NCBI RefSeq assembly: GCF_001469215.1
Contig: NZ_LOFH01000001.1
Location: forward strand, 496,001 to 560,000
Length of the DNA stretch: 64,000 nt
Reading direction: 5' to 3'
Source: Pseudoalteromonas sp. H105
GTDB lineage: Bacteria; Pseudomonadota; Gammaproteobacteria; Enterobacterales; Alteromonadaceae
Positions 55,758 to 64,000 of this stretch are shown one piece after another. Position 1 is the first letter of the stretch; every line of letters starts with the position of its first letter. The notes under the pieces were generated by a model. That model saw only the letters and a program-made list of their open reading frames with translations, was not told the DNA's origin and did no database searches. The translations under genes and the position numbers were made by a program.

Positions 55758-58700
55758 TTAAGCTTTTTCTAACTCTTCAGCAAGTTGTTTTGTTTCGTCA
55801 CCACGGGGTTTTGTAAAACGAGCTAAGCCAAGGTATATGACGGGCGTTAAATAAAGTGTAAACAATACCGCTAAAGCAAGCCCACCAAATACAACCCAGC
55901 CAATGGCATTTCTTGCCTCAGCACCAGCTCCAGATGACATGATTAGTGGGAGGGCACCTAATAAAGTAGAAATCAGCGTCATCGTAATAGGGCGTAGACG
56001 AACTAATGCTGATTGCTCAACCGCTTTACGCACACTGAGACCCTGATCACGTAATTGGTCAGCAAACTCAACCAGTAAAATAGCGTTTTTAGCAATTAAG
56101 CCAATCAACATAACAAGTCCGATTTGGGAGTAAATGTTTAATGAAGTACCAGTTAGATAGAGTGCTAAAATTGCGGATGTGATGCCAAATGGCACGGTTA
56201 TCATAACAACGATGGCACTATTCACATTTTCAAACTGCGCAGCTAATACTAAAAACACAATCAAAAATGCTAAAATGTAGGTCATAAATACCTCATTAGA
56301 GGTTTCTTCAAATGTAAGCGCTTCGCCCTTGAAGGCCAAGGTGATGCCATCAGGTAATGTTTGTTGAGATATTTCTCTCAGTTGCGTTACCAATGTGGCG
56401 ATACTCATTGCTTCTGGTAACTCCATATCAAGTTCAATTGCGCGCCGTTGGGCATGTCGCTCCAACTCGGCAGCCACTCCTTCCTCAGTGATCTTCGCAA
56501 CACTACTCAAAGGAACCAACTGCTCATTTTTAGCCCTCACATAAAGATTTGCAAGATCGCTTGGGTCGCGGATTGTTTGGTTCTGAGATTGCAACATAAT
56601 TGGAATCGATTGATCGCCAATATTTAAATCAGCCACATCATCTCCATTGATAGCAGCACGAAGTGTGATTGCAATATCACTTAATGATACACCTAACTCT
56701 TCAGCTCGGCGCCGATCAATATTGACGCGCAACTGAGGTTGTGAAGGTTGATACGATACACGTACAGAACCAACCCCTGGAATTTGTTGCTCCACCTGTT
56801 TTGCAAACGCCTGCGCTGCTGCGTAAATCTGCTTATAATCTTGCCCTAATAAGGCTAATTCAATTCCACCACCTTGCCCGCGTAAGTTCAAACTATTTGA
56901 CCCATTAGGGTACGCAGGTGCACCAGGAATACCTGTCAATGGCCCCCGAATTTTATTAATAATTTCTTGCTGTGTAAAATTACGCTCATCCCAATGCTTT
57001 AAAGGCACAGTAATAAATACAATGTTAGGATCCCACTGGCCGACAACGGTATAAATAGACTCAATCTCACCACTTTCAACAAATGGCAAAAGAATATCCT
57101 CCATTTTAATAGCCTGCCTATCCATAAAGTTAAGTCCTACGCCATCAGGTCCACGTGAGAATATTCTTATTTTACCTCTGTCTTCACTTGGCAGGAGTTC
57201 ATTTTCCAAATTAAAGTACATCGCACCAGATCCACCAGCAACAAGTAAACACGCGGCAAACGTCACCCACGCATGATTTAGTACCCAGCGAATTGTTGTA
57301 GCATAAACATAAGCCAACCCATGGCCTAGCTTTGCAAAAGGATGCCAGCCACCTTGTTTTAATTTCAGCTTTGATGTGAGTGCAGGCACTAATGATAATG
57401 CAACAAAACTTGAGATAATGACTGCACCAGCTAAAACACCACCAAATTCTCTAAACAAGCGCCCTGCCGTTGATGGTAAAAAAGCTATGGGTATAAATAC
57501 AGCTGCCAATACGGCTGTTGTCGCTATAACAGCAAAGAAGACTTCACGGGTACCGATTACCGCAGCTGCACGTCTGCCTAACCCTAGACCTCGTTGTCGC
57601 TGAATGTTTTCACTTACTACAATTGCATCATCAACAATTAAGCCCGTTGCTAATACAAGCGCGAGAAGAGTTAATATATTAATTGAAAATCCAAGTGCCC
57701 ATATCAACGCAAGTGACCCAATTAAGGCCACTGGTATTGCAAATGCGGGTACCAAAGTAGCTCGCCAAGACCCAATGAAAACCCACAAGGTAATAATAAC
57801 TAGTAAAATAGTTAATATAAGTGAACTAATAACTTCATCCACAGAGCTACGAATAAACTGTGCATCATCAGAGGTTAAAGTAAATTCAAGTTCAGGAAAA
57901 CGAGTTTGCATTTTATCAAGCAGATTCAACACCTCATCTGATATCTCTATGGTGTTTGACTGCGCTTGTCGAATTACCTCCATACCAATCACGGGTTGAC
58001 CATTTAAGCGCACCATCGAACGAGGATCTGCAGGGCCAAAATAAACAGCAGCAATATCACCAATGCGAGTATTATCACGGATGATTATATCGCTAACTTG
58101 CTCTGCAGTTATCGATGTAGCATCAGCACGCACTATCACTTGCTGATCTGTTGACTTTAAACTCCCCGCTGGTACATCGAACGGTGCTTGACGAAGTGCC
58201 TGAGCAACATCGGGCACGGTAAGATTAAAACTGGCTAATTTAAGTGGATCTAACCTTACGCGTAAGACACGTTGACGATCACCATTTAAGCGCACATCAG
58301 CGACGCCTGGAATGGTTAAAAATTGAGGGGCAAGGTCAACTTCTACCAGCTCAGTTAATGCCTCAAGTGCGATACTACTGCTTGAAACTGTTAACGACAC
58401 TACGGCTTCTGCATCATTATCCGCTTTAATAATAGATACCCGCTCAACTTCCTCTGGTAATTCACGTTGCACACGTGCCACAGACTCACGGGTTTCGTTG
58501 GCGGCATCATCTAAGTTAACACCGGGCCTAAATTGCACAACAATGCGTGCATTCCCTTCTTCACTTTGAGCACGAATAGTCTTAACACCACTCACGCGGG
58601 CGACAGCCCCCTCTAGCTTACTAGTAACTTCTGTATCAACTGTTTCTGGTGAGCCACCCGGAAAAGACGCGGATACCGTAATACGAGGTTGGTCCACATC

Positions 58701-58835
58701 GGGGAGCTCTCGTACTTCCACACCTGCAATTGCTGCAATACCAGCGATAATGATTAGCAGGTTTAATACCACAATAAGAACTGGGCGACGTATTGCCATT
58801 GAAGGCAAGTCTTGCATAAGTGGTTGCTGTTTCAT
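55758..58835 (-). CDS. RND-family multidrug efflux permease
   Basis: Inner-membrane proton-driven pump, 1025 aa, with the twelve-helix, two-loop layout of AcrB/MexB relatives. The first helix follows MAIRRPVLIVVLNLLIIIAGIAAIAGVEVRELPDVDQP; the proton-relay Asp pair is in TGLIVDDAIVVSEN. The second half ends with helices around FEETSNEVFMTYILAFLIVFLVLAAQFEN. AGGAG precedes the ATG, 2 nt after the adaptor gene. Drug range unknown; no outer-membrane TolC-type gene is adjacent. Confidence 0.94.
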   Translation of the reverse strand: MKQQPLMQDLPSMAIRRPVLIVVLNLLIIIAGIAAIAGVEVRELPDVDQPRITVSASFPGGSPETVDTEVTSKLEGAVARVSGVKTIRAQSEEGNARIVVQFRPGVNLDDAANETRESVARVQRELPEEVERVSIIKADNDAEAVVSLTVSSSSIALEALTELVEVDLAPQFLTIPGVADVRLNGDRQRVLRVRLDPLKLASFNLTVPDVAQALRQAPFDVPAGSLKSTDQQVIVRADATSITAEQVSDIIIRDNTRIGDIAAVYFGPADPRSMVRLNGQPVIGMEVIRQAQSNTIEISDEVLNLLDKMQTRFPELEFTLTSDDAQFIRSSVDEVISSLILTILLVIITLWVFIGSWRATLVPAFAIPVALIGSLALIWALGFSINILTLLALVLATGLIVDDAIVVSENIQRQRGLGLGRRAAAVIGTREVFFAVIATTAVLAAVFIPIAFLPSTAGRLFREFGGVLAGAVIISSFVALSLVPALTSKLKLKQGGWHPFAKLGHGLAYVYATTIRWVLNHAWVTFAACLLVAGGSGAMYFNLENELLPSEDRGKIRIFSRGPDGVGLNFMDRQAIKMEDILLPFVESGEIESIYTVVGQWDPNIVFITVPLKHWDERNFTQQEIINKIRGPLTGIPGAPAYPNGSNSLNLRGQGGGIELALLGQDYKQIYAAAQAFAKQVEQQIPGVGSVRVSYQPSQPQLRVNIDRRRAEELGVSLSDIAITLRAAINGDDVADLNIGDQSIPIMLQSQNQTIRDPSDLANLYVRAKNEQLVPLSSVAKITEEGVAAELERHAQRRAIELDMELPEAMSIATLVTQLREISQQTLPDGITLAFKGEALTFEETSNEVFMTYILAFLIVFLVLAAQFENVNSAIVVMITVPFGITSAILALYLTGTSLNIYSQIGLVMLIGLIAKNAILLVEFADQLRDQGLSVRKAVEQSALVRLRPITMTLISTLLGALPLIMSSGAGAEARNAIGWVVFGGLALAVLFTLYLTPVIYLGLARFTKPRGDETKQLAEELEKA

Positions 58836-58837
58836 GC

Positions 58838-59854
58838 CTACTCCTGAGAGCTTGTTATTGGTGATTTAAAGGTCAGCTCTTGCTGTGGGCGTAATCGCTG
58901 CACTCCTTCAACAACCAGCGTATCATTTTCAGTTAGCCCACCTGATACAAGTAATCTTCCGGCAAGTCGTTGCTCTATTTTAACGTCAACCCGCGTCGCT
59001 TTATTGTTTTTACTGATCCACACATAAGGACCCGTTGCTCCCCACAGTAAAGCGGCCTCTGGTACTGCGGCAAACTTATTGCCTAATAGTTCAATGTATA
59101 CTCTGAAACTCATTCCAGGAATATAATTATTACGCTCGTTATTTAGTTTAGCTTTGACACGCATAGTTCGTGTTTCAGGATTTATTCTTGAATCTAAATA
59201 AGCAATTTCAGCATTGATTTTTTGATTACCTTGCCACGGAATTACCGATACATCCCCGTTATTCCTTAACATTCGAATCGCAGATTCAGGGGCATCAAAA
59301 TTAATATATAACGCCCGTGTATCATCTATACTGGCTATGGCTGTTTGCGAGGTAATGCGATCCCCTACTTCAATATCAGTCAAGCCCATAACCCCGTCAA
59401 ATGGAGCACGCACTTGGCGGTCTTCAAATTCTGTTTCAGCCTGAGTGAGGGTCACTTTAGCAAGTTGTGTCACTGTTTTAGCATCATCTAAGTCACTTTG
59501 AGGAACAGCACCTTTAGCGTGGCTTTGCATTAAGCGCGTTTGAATTCGTTGGCTGTCTGCTAATTTTATTTTAGCCTCTTCAAGTGCTGCTTTTTGTCTG
59601 CGTGAATCCAGCTCCAATAATACTTGACCAGCTTTTACTTTATCGCCTGGCTTAAAATGCAATGCAGTTACACGGTCTCCGACCGCAGGGTATAGAATAA
59701 CAGAGCGGATCGCTTCTGTATTACCTACAGCTTGAACCTGTTCTTTTGCCCGTTCCATTTCAACCGCTTTAACGATGACATTGGCGGCTATAGCCTGCTT
59801 GCTCAAGCTACTCAAAGTACCCAGAAGAATGAATAAAAGAACATGATGTTTCAA
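58838..59854 (-). CDS. RND efflux adaptor (membrane fusion protein)
   Basis: Periplasmic adaptor of 338 aa with a signal peptide (cut after KQAIA), a lipoyl-like domain (VTALHFKPGDKVKAGQVLLELDSRRQ), an alpha-hairpin (~85-130) and beta-barrel (DRQVRAPFDGVMGLTDIEVGDRI). It links the permease to an outer-membrane channel. The start is TTG with AGGT six bases upstream; no better in-frame ATG exists. The stop is 2 nt before the permease start. Confidence 0.92.
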   Translation of the reverse strand: MKHHVLLFILLGTLSSLSKQAIAANVIVKAVEMERAKEQVQAVGNTEAIRSVILYPAVGDRVTALHFKPGDKVKAGQVLLELDSRRQKAALEEAKIKLADSQRIQTRLMQSHAKGAVPQSDLDDAKTVTQLAKVTLTQAETEFEDRQVRAPFDGVMGLTDIEVGDRITSQTAIASIDDTRALYINFDAPESAIRMLRNNGDVSVIPWQGNQKINAEIAYLDSRINPETRTMRVKAKLNNERNNYIPGMSFRVYIELLGNKFAAVPEAALLWGATGPYVWISKNNKATRVDVKIEQRLAGRLLVSGGLTENDTLVVEGVQRLRPQQELTFKSPITSSQE

Positions 59855-60082
59855 AGTAATACCTAACTAATAATTATTTTCATTATGCTACGAAGTGTAA
59901 CAGCTAATTGATCAATAAAAAGGCGAGTACGATTAACTAGCTAAACAATAAGATGAACGTATTCTAATAGTGTATGTGTTTAGTAAATCACTTATTTTTT
60001 GTCATGCATAGTTCTTAAAAGTGTAGTGCTAGCGTCATTGTATTTATTTAGCGTGGTAATTATTACACCGCGAGTAACTGAA

Positions 60083-60898
60083 ATGGATTGTAAAGAAAAA
60101 ACGTCAAATGTGTATTACCCTGCAGTCTGGATATCAGATGTACACCTTGGTTATAAAGATTGCCAAGCTCATTACCTATTAGACTTTTTAAACCGTATCG
60201 ATTGTGGCACGCTATATTTAGTCGGCGATATTGTTGATCTATGGTCAATGAAACGACAATTTTATTGGCATCAAAGTCACTATGAAGTACTTGCGTGTAT
60301 TCAGCGTAAAGCTCAATCAGGTACACGAGTGATTTATATACCCGGTAATCACGATGAAACCTTTCGTTATTATGTAAACAACACTTTATTCGGCGTAGAA
60401 GTTCATCAGCAGTATATTCACACCACAGCGGCCAATAAACGCTTTTTACTGATCCATGGTGATGATTTTGATTCAGCCACACGGTATAACAAATTTATTA
60501 GTCTTGTTGGTGATGCAGGCTATGATTTATTGTTGTTTTTAAATAGGTGGACAAATCGAACTCGTCGTCTCTTTGGTGGACATTATTGGTCATTAGCCTC
60601 CTGGATAAAGGCACGTGTTCATAAAGCTAGGGAAGCAATTGAAGCATTTGAAAATGCCGCGATTTATGAAGCGAAACGCCAAGGAGTGGATGGTATTATT
60701 TGTGGTCATATACATCACCCACAACTTAAAGTGGTGGATGGCATTGTCTATTGTAATGATGGTGATTGGATAGAAAACTGTACAGCATTAGTCGAAAACG
60801 ATAATGGTCGAATAGAATTAATCCATTGGTCAGAAAAACAAACTATCCTTGAGTCAGCGGATATATCTGATATTCAAACTACTCAATCAGCGGCTTAA
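60083..60898 (+). CDS. LpxH-like UDP-2,3-diacylglucosamine diphosphatase family protein
   Basis: Calcineurin-like metallophosphoesterase, 271 aa. Metal motifs are complete: DVHLG, GDIVD, GNHDE, IHGDDFD and GHIHHPQ. FFGGHYW-like LFGGHYWSLASWIK and the size match the UDP-2,3-diacylglucosamine pyrophosphatase group (lipid A pathway) rather than classical LpxH. Substrate is inferred. The frame is open from a TTG at 59999, which would add a hydrophobic stretch; the ATG at 60083, with GAG nearby, is the natural start for this family. Confidence 0.87.
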   Translation: MDCKEKTSNVYYPAVWISDVHLGYKDCQAHYLLDFLNRIDCGTLYLVGDIVDLWSMKRQFYWHQSHYEVLACIQRKAQSGTRVIYIPGNHDETFRYYVNNTLFGVEVHQQYIHTTAANKRFLLIHGDDFDSATRYNKFISLVGDAGYDLLLFLNRWTNRTRRLFGGHYWSLASWIKARVHKAREAIEAFENAAIYEAKRQGVDGIICGHIHHPQLKVVDGIVYCNDGDWIENCTALVENDNGRIELIHWSEKQTILESADISDIQTTQSAA

Positions 60899-60918
60899 GC
60901 TCATTGTTTACTCAATAA

Positions 60919-60945
60919 TAAGTGGTGAGTCTAGCCCACCACTTA
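60919..60945. terminator. Hairpin between convergent genes
   Basis: TAAGTGGTG (60919-60927) and CACCACTTA (60937-60945) form a perfect 9-bp stem between the phosphoesterase and the ABC permease genes. T-tracts are weak. Confidence 0.65.
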
Positions 60946-61014
60946 GAATTAAATCACCCTGAAATTTGTATATCATCTACGTTAATACAAAGCGTAATCC
61001 GCGTTCAGCAACTG

Positions 61015-62223
61015 TTACCTAAAGAGGACTTCTTCCTTATTAAACCATTTAACACAAAATGCAAGTAATGCACCTGCAACAATCACTGTGGCTAAGAAAA
61101 TCAATCCCAGTAATGTGTAATCTATGGTCCCTTTGATAATTTCTTTTATTGCAAGTGCCACATTGGTTACAGGCACAAACGCTGTTTTTGTCGTAAGTTC
61201 TACATTTGGTAGCAAAGCAATAATAATCGGGAATATCACCCCTATCGATAATGGTGTCATGTAGTTTTGCGCTTCTTTAAATGATCGCGCATATATTGAT
61301 ATTGCTAATGCAAGTGATGAAAATATAGCAGCAATTGGCAACAGCAAAATAAATATTAAGGCTAAATCAATTACCTTTAACGAACTAAATGCAGTTTTGA
61401 TGACAGCTAAATCAATAAAAGAAATTGCGATACTTATCCACACCCCCATACTGAGTACGGTTATCGTGGTGGTCGCAATAGAGGCAGCCAATAAAGTAAT
61501 AAACTTGCCCAGCACAAGCTGAGTACGAGTAATAGGGGTAAGTAACAAGGTTTCTAATGTACCGCGCTCTTTTTCCCCTGCACCTATATCAATTGCTGGG
61601 TATGTTGCTCCCATGAGGACAAGTGGGATCAATAAATAAGGAATAAACCCGCCTATTTTCTCTCCTAGGTTTTCACGTTTATCGGCAGTGTCAACTTTAA
61701 CTACTTCAATAGGGTTTAAAATGGCAGTTTGTTGCGCTTCACTAATGCCAAAGGATAACAGTTTTTGTTGTTGAAGCTTATTCCCAAAATCACTCGCCAG
61801 CTCTGATACTCTATCAAACAAAAAATTAATCGCTTTTGCGTCATTGTAAACGACTTCCCACTTACTTTGCTTAGCCTCATCGAGAGCTTTCTTAGCATCC
61901 GTTGGAAGGTATATGCCCATATCGATAGTGCCGGCTTTCACTGCTGCCGTAAGTTCTGCAACACTGGTAAAGGTTTCTTCCCCTTTATAGAGTTCAAAGC
62001 TTTTATGATAAAAAACTTTGTCTGTAAATTCTTGTGCATAATGACCATTTATAATCGCATAAGTGTGTACCTTCTGCTCCGCCTCAAGCGCAGCTTGTGA
62101 GCTCATAAACGCCATAACACCAAATAACAACGGGAAAATAAGCACGGGAAGCGCCACAATGAATATCAGTGTTTTTTTATCGCGTAAAAGTTCTCTTAGT
62201 TCCTTTTTAAATACTTCAAACAT
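61015..62223 (-). CDS. ABC-2 transporter permease (NatB-like)
   Basis: Permease of 402 aa. One N-terminal helix (KTLIFIVALPVLIFPLLFGVMAFM) is followed by a large extracytoplasmic region (~45-185) and five to six helices. KERGTLETLLLTPITRTQLVLGKF is the ABC-2 signature. It resembles NatB, the sodium-export permease of Bacillus, but substrate is uncertain. It overlaps the ATPase gene by 8 nt, so the two form a coupled transporter. Confidence 0.9.
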   Translation of the reverse strand: MFEVFKKELRELLRDKKTLIFIVALPVLIFPLLFGVMAFMSSQAALEAEQKVHTYAIINGHYAQEFTDKVFYHKSFELYKGEETFTSVAELTAAVKAGTIDMGIYLPTDAKKALDEAKQSKWEVVYNDAKAINFLFDRVSELASDFGNKLQQQKLLSFGISEAQQTAILNPIEVVKVDTADKRENLGEKIGGFIPYLLIPLVLMGATYPAIDIGAGEKERGTLETLLLTPITRTQLVLGKFITLLAASIATTTITVLSMGVWISIAISFIDLAVIKTAFSSLKVIDLALIFILLLPIAAIFSSLALAISIYARSFKEAQNYMTPLSIGVIFPIIIALLPNVELTTKTAFVPVTNVALAIKEIIKGTIDYTLLGLIFLATVIVAGALLAFCVKWFNKEEVLFR

Positions 62224-63004
62224 CTGCTTTCTCCATTAAGATATTCATGAAGGCTTGGTTGAGCTCATCGCTATTACCAGCTTGCTTAAATTCATTTAAA
62301 CTCCCATCAAAGCAACTTACACCTTCATTTATGACTGCAACTCGGTCACACAGCAGTGCAACTTCATCTAAGTGGTGAGTAGAAAAAACAACCGGCGTTC
62401 CTTGCTCTTTTAAACCTTTTATAAATTTAATAACCGTTTGCGTTGTCATAATATCAAGGCCAGTTGTCGGCTCATCTAGTACCACCACTTCAGGGTTATG
62501 TACAACCGCACGAGCAATGTTCGCTTTCTGTTTCATACCAGTTGACAGATTTTCAGCGCGTTTATCAATAAAACTATGCATATCCAGTAAATCAAACAGC
62601 TCTTCACAGCGTACCTTGATAGCTGCTCTGCTCATGCCGTGTAATTTAGCAAAGTATTCTATATTTTCTTTAACGGTCAAACGTCCATAAAGGCCTGTAC
62701 TGCCTGACAAGAACCCAATCGATTTACGGCCTAATAAGGGTTTTTTTACTATATCCGCACCTGCAATATGAATTCTGCCTTCATCCGGCTTCAATGCCGT
62801 TGAAATCATACGCAATGTGGTTGTCTTACCGGCACCATTAGGACCGAGTAAACCCAGTACTTCACCTTTGGAACAACTAAAACTAACGTCACGTACAGAA
62901 TGAAAAAAGTCTTTATCTTCACGCGGGTCGACTTTATCGAGCTTATTTTTTTTGTGATCCTTGGTTAGCTTAAATTTTTTCTTGAGCCCTATGACTTCAA
63001 TCAT
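62216..63004 (-). CDS. ABC transporter ATP-binding protein (NatA-like)
   Basis: ATPase of 262 aa: Walker A GLLGPNGAGKTT, signature ENLSTGMKQK, Walker B PEVVVLDEPTTG and H-loop FSTHHLDE. An N-terminal extension of ~30 charged residues (KKKFKLTKDHKKNKLDK) precedes the core. It is overlapped by the permease start, and its own start overlaps the DUF3025 stop by one base (TAATG). The NatAB assignment is by similarity. Confidence 0.93.
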   Translation of the reverse strand: MIEVIGLKKKFKLTKDHKKNKLDKVDPREDKDFFHSVRDVSFSCSKGEVLGLLGPNGAGKTTTLRMISTALKPDEGRIHIAGADIVKKPLLGRKSIGFLSGSTGLYGRLTVKENIEYFAKLHGMSRAAIKVRCEELFDLLDMHSFIDKRAENLSTGMKQKANIARAVVHNPEVVVLDEPTTGLDIMTTQTVIKFIKGLKEQGTPVVFSTHHLDEVALLCDRVAVINEGVSCFDGSLNEFKQAGNSDELNQAFMNILMEKADV

Positions 63005-63813
63005 TAGCGTGTCCTTCGTTTAGGTCTAAAGTAATCAGTGTTACTGTAGAATTCACTGTTTTTATTATCATCGTGCCAACCTGGTACGCCCAATAATGGT
63101 AATGGAGATAGCAGGCTGTTATCTTGGAGACAACCGTTATTTTCAATCATCTCATAAAGCACTGTATCTAGGTACGCATATTGTGCAACTAAATCTTTAC
63201 AAAATGTGTCATCTGGTACTTTTACGAATAAGGCCTTTCCAGTCAGTCCAATATACGGTTTAGTAAGCATTTCATAGTTAGCGTGGCCAAACATAAAAGG
63301 CGAAATACTTTTACCCCACTCATCTCTTAAATCCACGAATGCTTCTTGCCACTGATGATTACGCAAACGAGCTGGCCACTTATAATCGCTAATAGCCAAA
63401 ATCACACCACACTCGTCAAAAAGCGTTAACGCGTTACGGTGCTTACTTCTTTGTTTTGTACCATGTAAGTTTATCTCTTGAACATGACGTTTATTTAGCA
63501 ATGATTTTGTTTTGGGAAATAAACACCAAATAAATCCACCAAATAAGTCATGCCAATTCTGTTGACGAGTTGGTACAAAACCGGTGTCGTAAATTATTTG
63601 TTCGTAATAGCGCTCTTCTTCATTAAAGAACGCATCCTCTTTAAAAACGATCGGTCTATTATTGGCATTTGTTGCATTCAAAAAACCATCAAACCAACTA
63701 CAACTAGGCCAATCTAATTGTTCATTTAATTTAAACAACTTATTGAGATGTTCAAACACACCTGAGCTGACTAATTCACAATGCCATTGCTCATAGGGGG
63801 TAAACCGCTTCAT
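63004..63813 (-). CDS. DUF3025 domain protein
   Basis: A 269-aa soluble protein matching DUF3025, found in gammaproteobacteria. Visible conserved blocks: NWHDLFGGFIWCLFPKTKSLLNKRHVQE, NALTLFDECGVILA, PFMFGHANYEMLTKPYIGLTGKA and the terminal LLGVPGWHDDNKNSEFYSNTDYFRP. Its function is unknown. AAGGT precedes the ATG. It is the first gene of a three-gene unit with the NatA-like and NatB-like genes, overlapped by one base. Confidence 0.85.
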   Translation of the reverse strand: MKRFTPYEQWHCELVSSGVFEHLNKLFKLNEQLDWPSCSWFDGFLNATNANNRPIVFKEDAFFNEEERYYEQIIYDTGFVPTRQQNWHDLFGGFIWCLFPKTKSLLNKRHVQEINLHGTKQRSKHRNALTLFDECGVILAISDYKWPARLRNHQWQEAFVDLRDEWGKSISPFMFGHANYEMLTKPYIGLTGKALFVKVPDDTFCKDLVAQYAYLDTVLYEMIENNGCLQDNSLLSPLPLLGVPGWHDDNKNSEFYSNTDYFRPKRRTR

Positions 63814-63920
63814 GAGTACCTTTTGCTTTACAACTATGTTTATTCAGTTTACCGCAAAAACTGGTTCTCTTTAATAGTTCTTCATATACTGGTGAGACTT
63901 AAAACAAAAAAAGAGTGACT

Positions 63921-64000
63921 ATGAATCGTTATTTTTCTCTTACATTGCTTGCAAGCGCTGTACTTGCTGGCTGTGCAACAACAAGTCTCACTTCTGAAGA
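63921..64000 (+). CDS. Putative lipoprotein (3' end outside window)
   Basis: Only the start is present: MNRYFSLTLLASAVLAGCATTSLTSE. It is a classic lipoprotein signal: basic start, hydrophobic stretch, then lipobox LAGC with the Cys at residue 18. AGAGTGA precedes the ATG. The mature domain lies beyond the window, so no function can be given. Confidence 0.75.
   Translation, partial: MNRYFSLTLLASAVLAGCATTSLTSE

Noticed and set aside
59999-60082. Upstream extension of the phosphoesterase from a TTG, giving a membrane segment
   Set aside because: TTG start without RBS; the ATG at 60083 gives the family's usual N-terminus.
63647-63658. A third ACGATCGGTCTA, like the acuR/acuI boxes
   Set aside because: It lies inside the DUF3025 coding sequence, far from a start, and the in-frame codons account for it; most likely chance.
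1-64000. Search for CRISPR arrays, insertion sequences, prophage or integrated islands
   Set aside because: No regular repeats, transposase, integrase or phage genes, and no tRNA-flanked boundary seen by reading; base use looks uniform by eye.

Overview
The window looks like one continuous stretch of a marine gammaproteobacterial chromosome, most likely Alteromonadales and probably Pseudoalteromonas or a close relative. The base composition is AT-rich (about 40% GC by eye). The protein families fit this group: a LiuR-type branched-chain amino acid regulon, AcuR/AcuI, BCCT and RND transporters, a globin-coupled diguanylate cyclase, and neighbouring fabA and rmf. The genus is an inference. I saw no insertion sequence, phage gene, CRISPR array, rRNA or tRNA gene. 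Only the first gene (gamma-glutamyltransferase, 5' end missing) and the last (a lipoprotein, 3' end missing) are cut by the window edges.

Layout. 0-9 kb: ggt, malic enzyme maeA, a SIMPL-domain periplasmic protein, a DUF2254 membrane protein, a tight MAPEG / solute-binding-like / sulfotransferase trio, miaE and a small orphan protein. 9-16 kb: an ATP-type 6-phosphofructokinase, then a one-way block of receiver protein, MoxR ATPase, DUF58 protein, TgpA-like transglutaminase and Na+/H+ antiporter. 16-22 kb: a leftward operon of a tandem QueD-like protein, an M23 peptidase and a thioesterase; then fabA with a perfect FabR-like palindrome, the 56-codon rmf gene, acuR-acuI and a VF530-family protein. 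22-25.4 kb: a leftward group of HDOD protein, HGD-type protein kinase and DUF3859 protein.

25.4-41.8 kb is the metabolic core. A LiuR-like MerR regulator sits at a divergent promoter with two TTTACG-type boxes. Leftward runs a seven-gene valine/isoleucine operon (thiolase, mmsA, acyl-CoA dehydrogenase, enoyl-CoA hydratase, 3-hydroxyisobutyryl-CoA hydrolase, mmsB, SDR). Rightward runs the leucine/isovalerate operon liuRABCDE plus both subunits of a 3-oxoacid CoA-transferase. Together these take branched-chain acyl-CoAs to acetyl-CoA, propionyl-CoA and acetoacetyl-CoA.

41.8-64 kb is mixed: a LysR regulator, a globin-coupled diguanylate cyclase, an MsrA-thioredoxin-MsrB fusion, a secreted M17 aminopeptidase, pxpBC, asnB, a BCCT transporter, an exonuclease / CBS-nucleotidyltransferase pair, an RND pump with its adaptor, a UDP-diacylglucosamine hydrolase-like phosphoesterase, and a NatAB-like ABC exporter with a DUF3025 protein.

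I did not find a clearly new large system. The best leads are the tandem QueD-like protein with its active site apparently split between two half-degenerate domains, the hairpins in the only two long gaps of the valine operon, a possible attenuator or small RNA upstream of rmf, the HDOD/kinase/DUF3859 group, and the MsrA-Trx-MsrB domain order.
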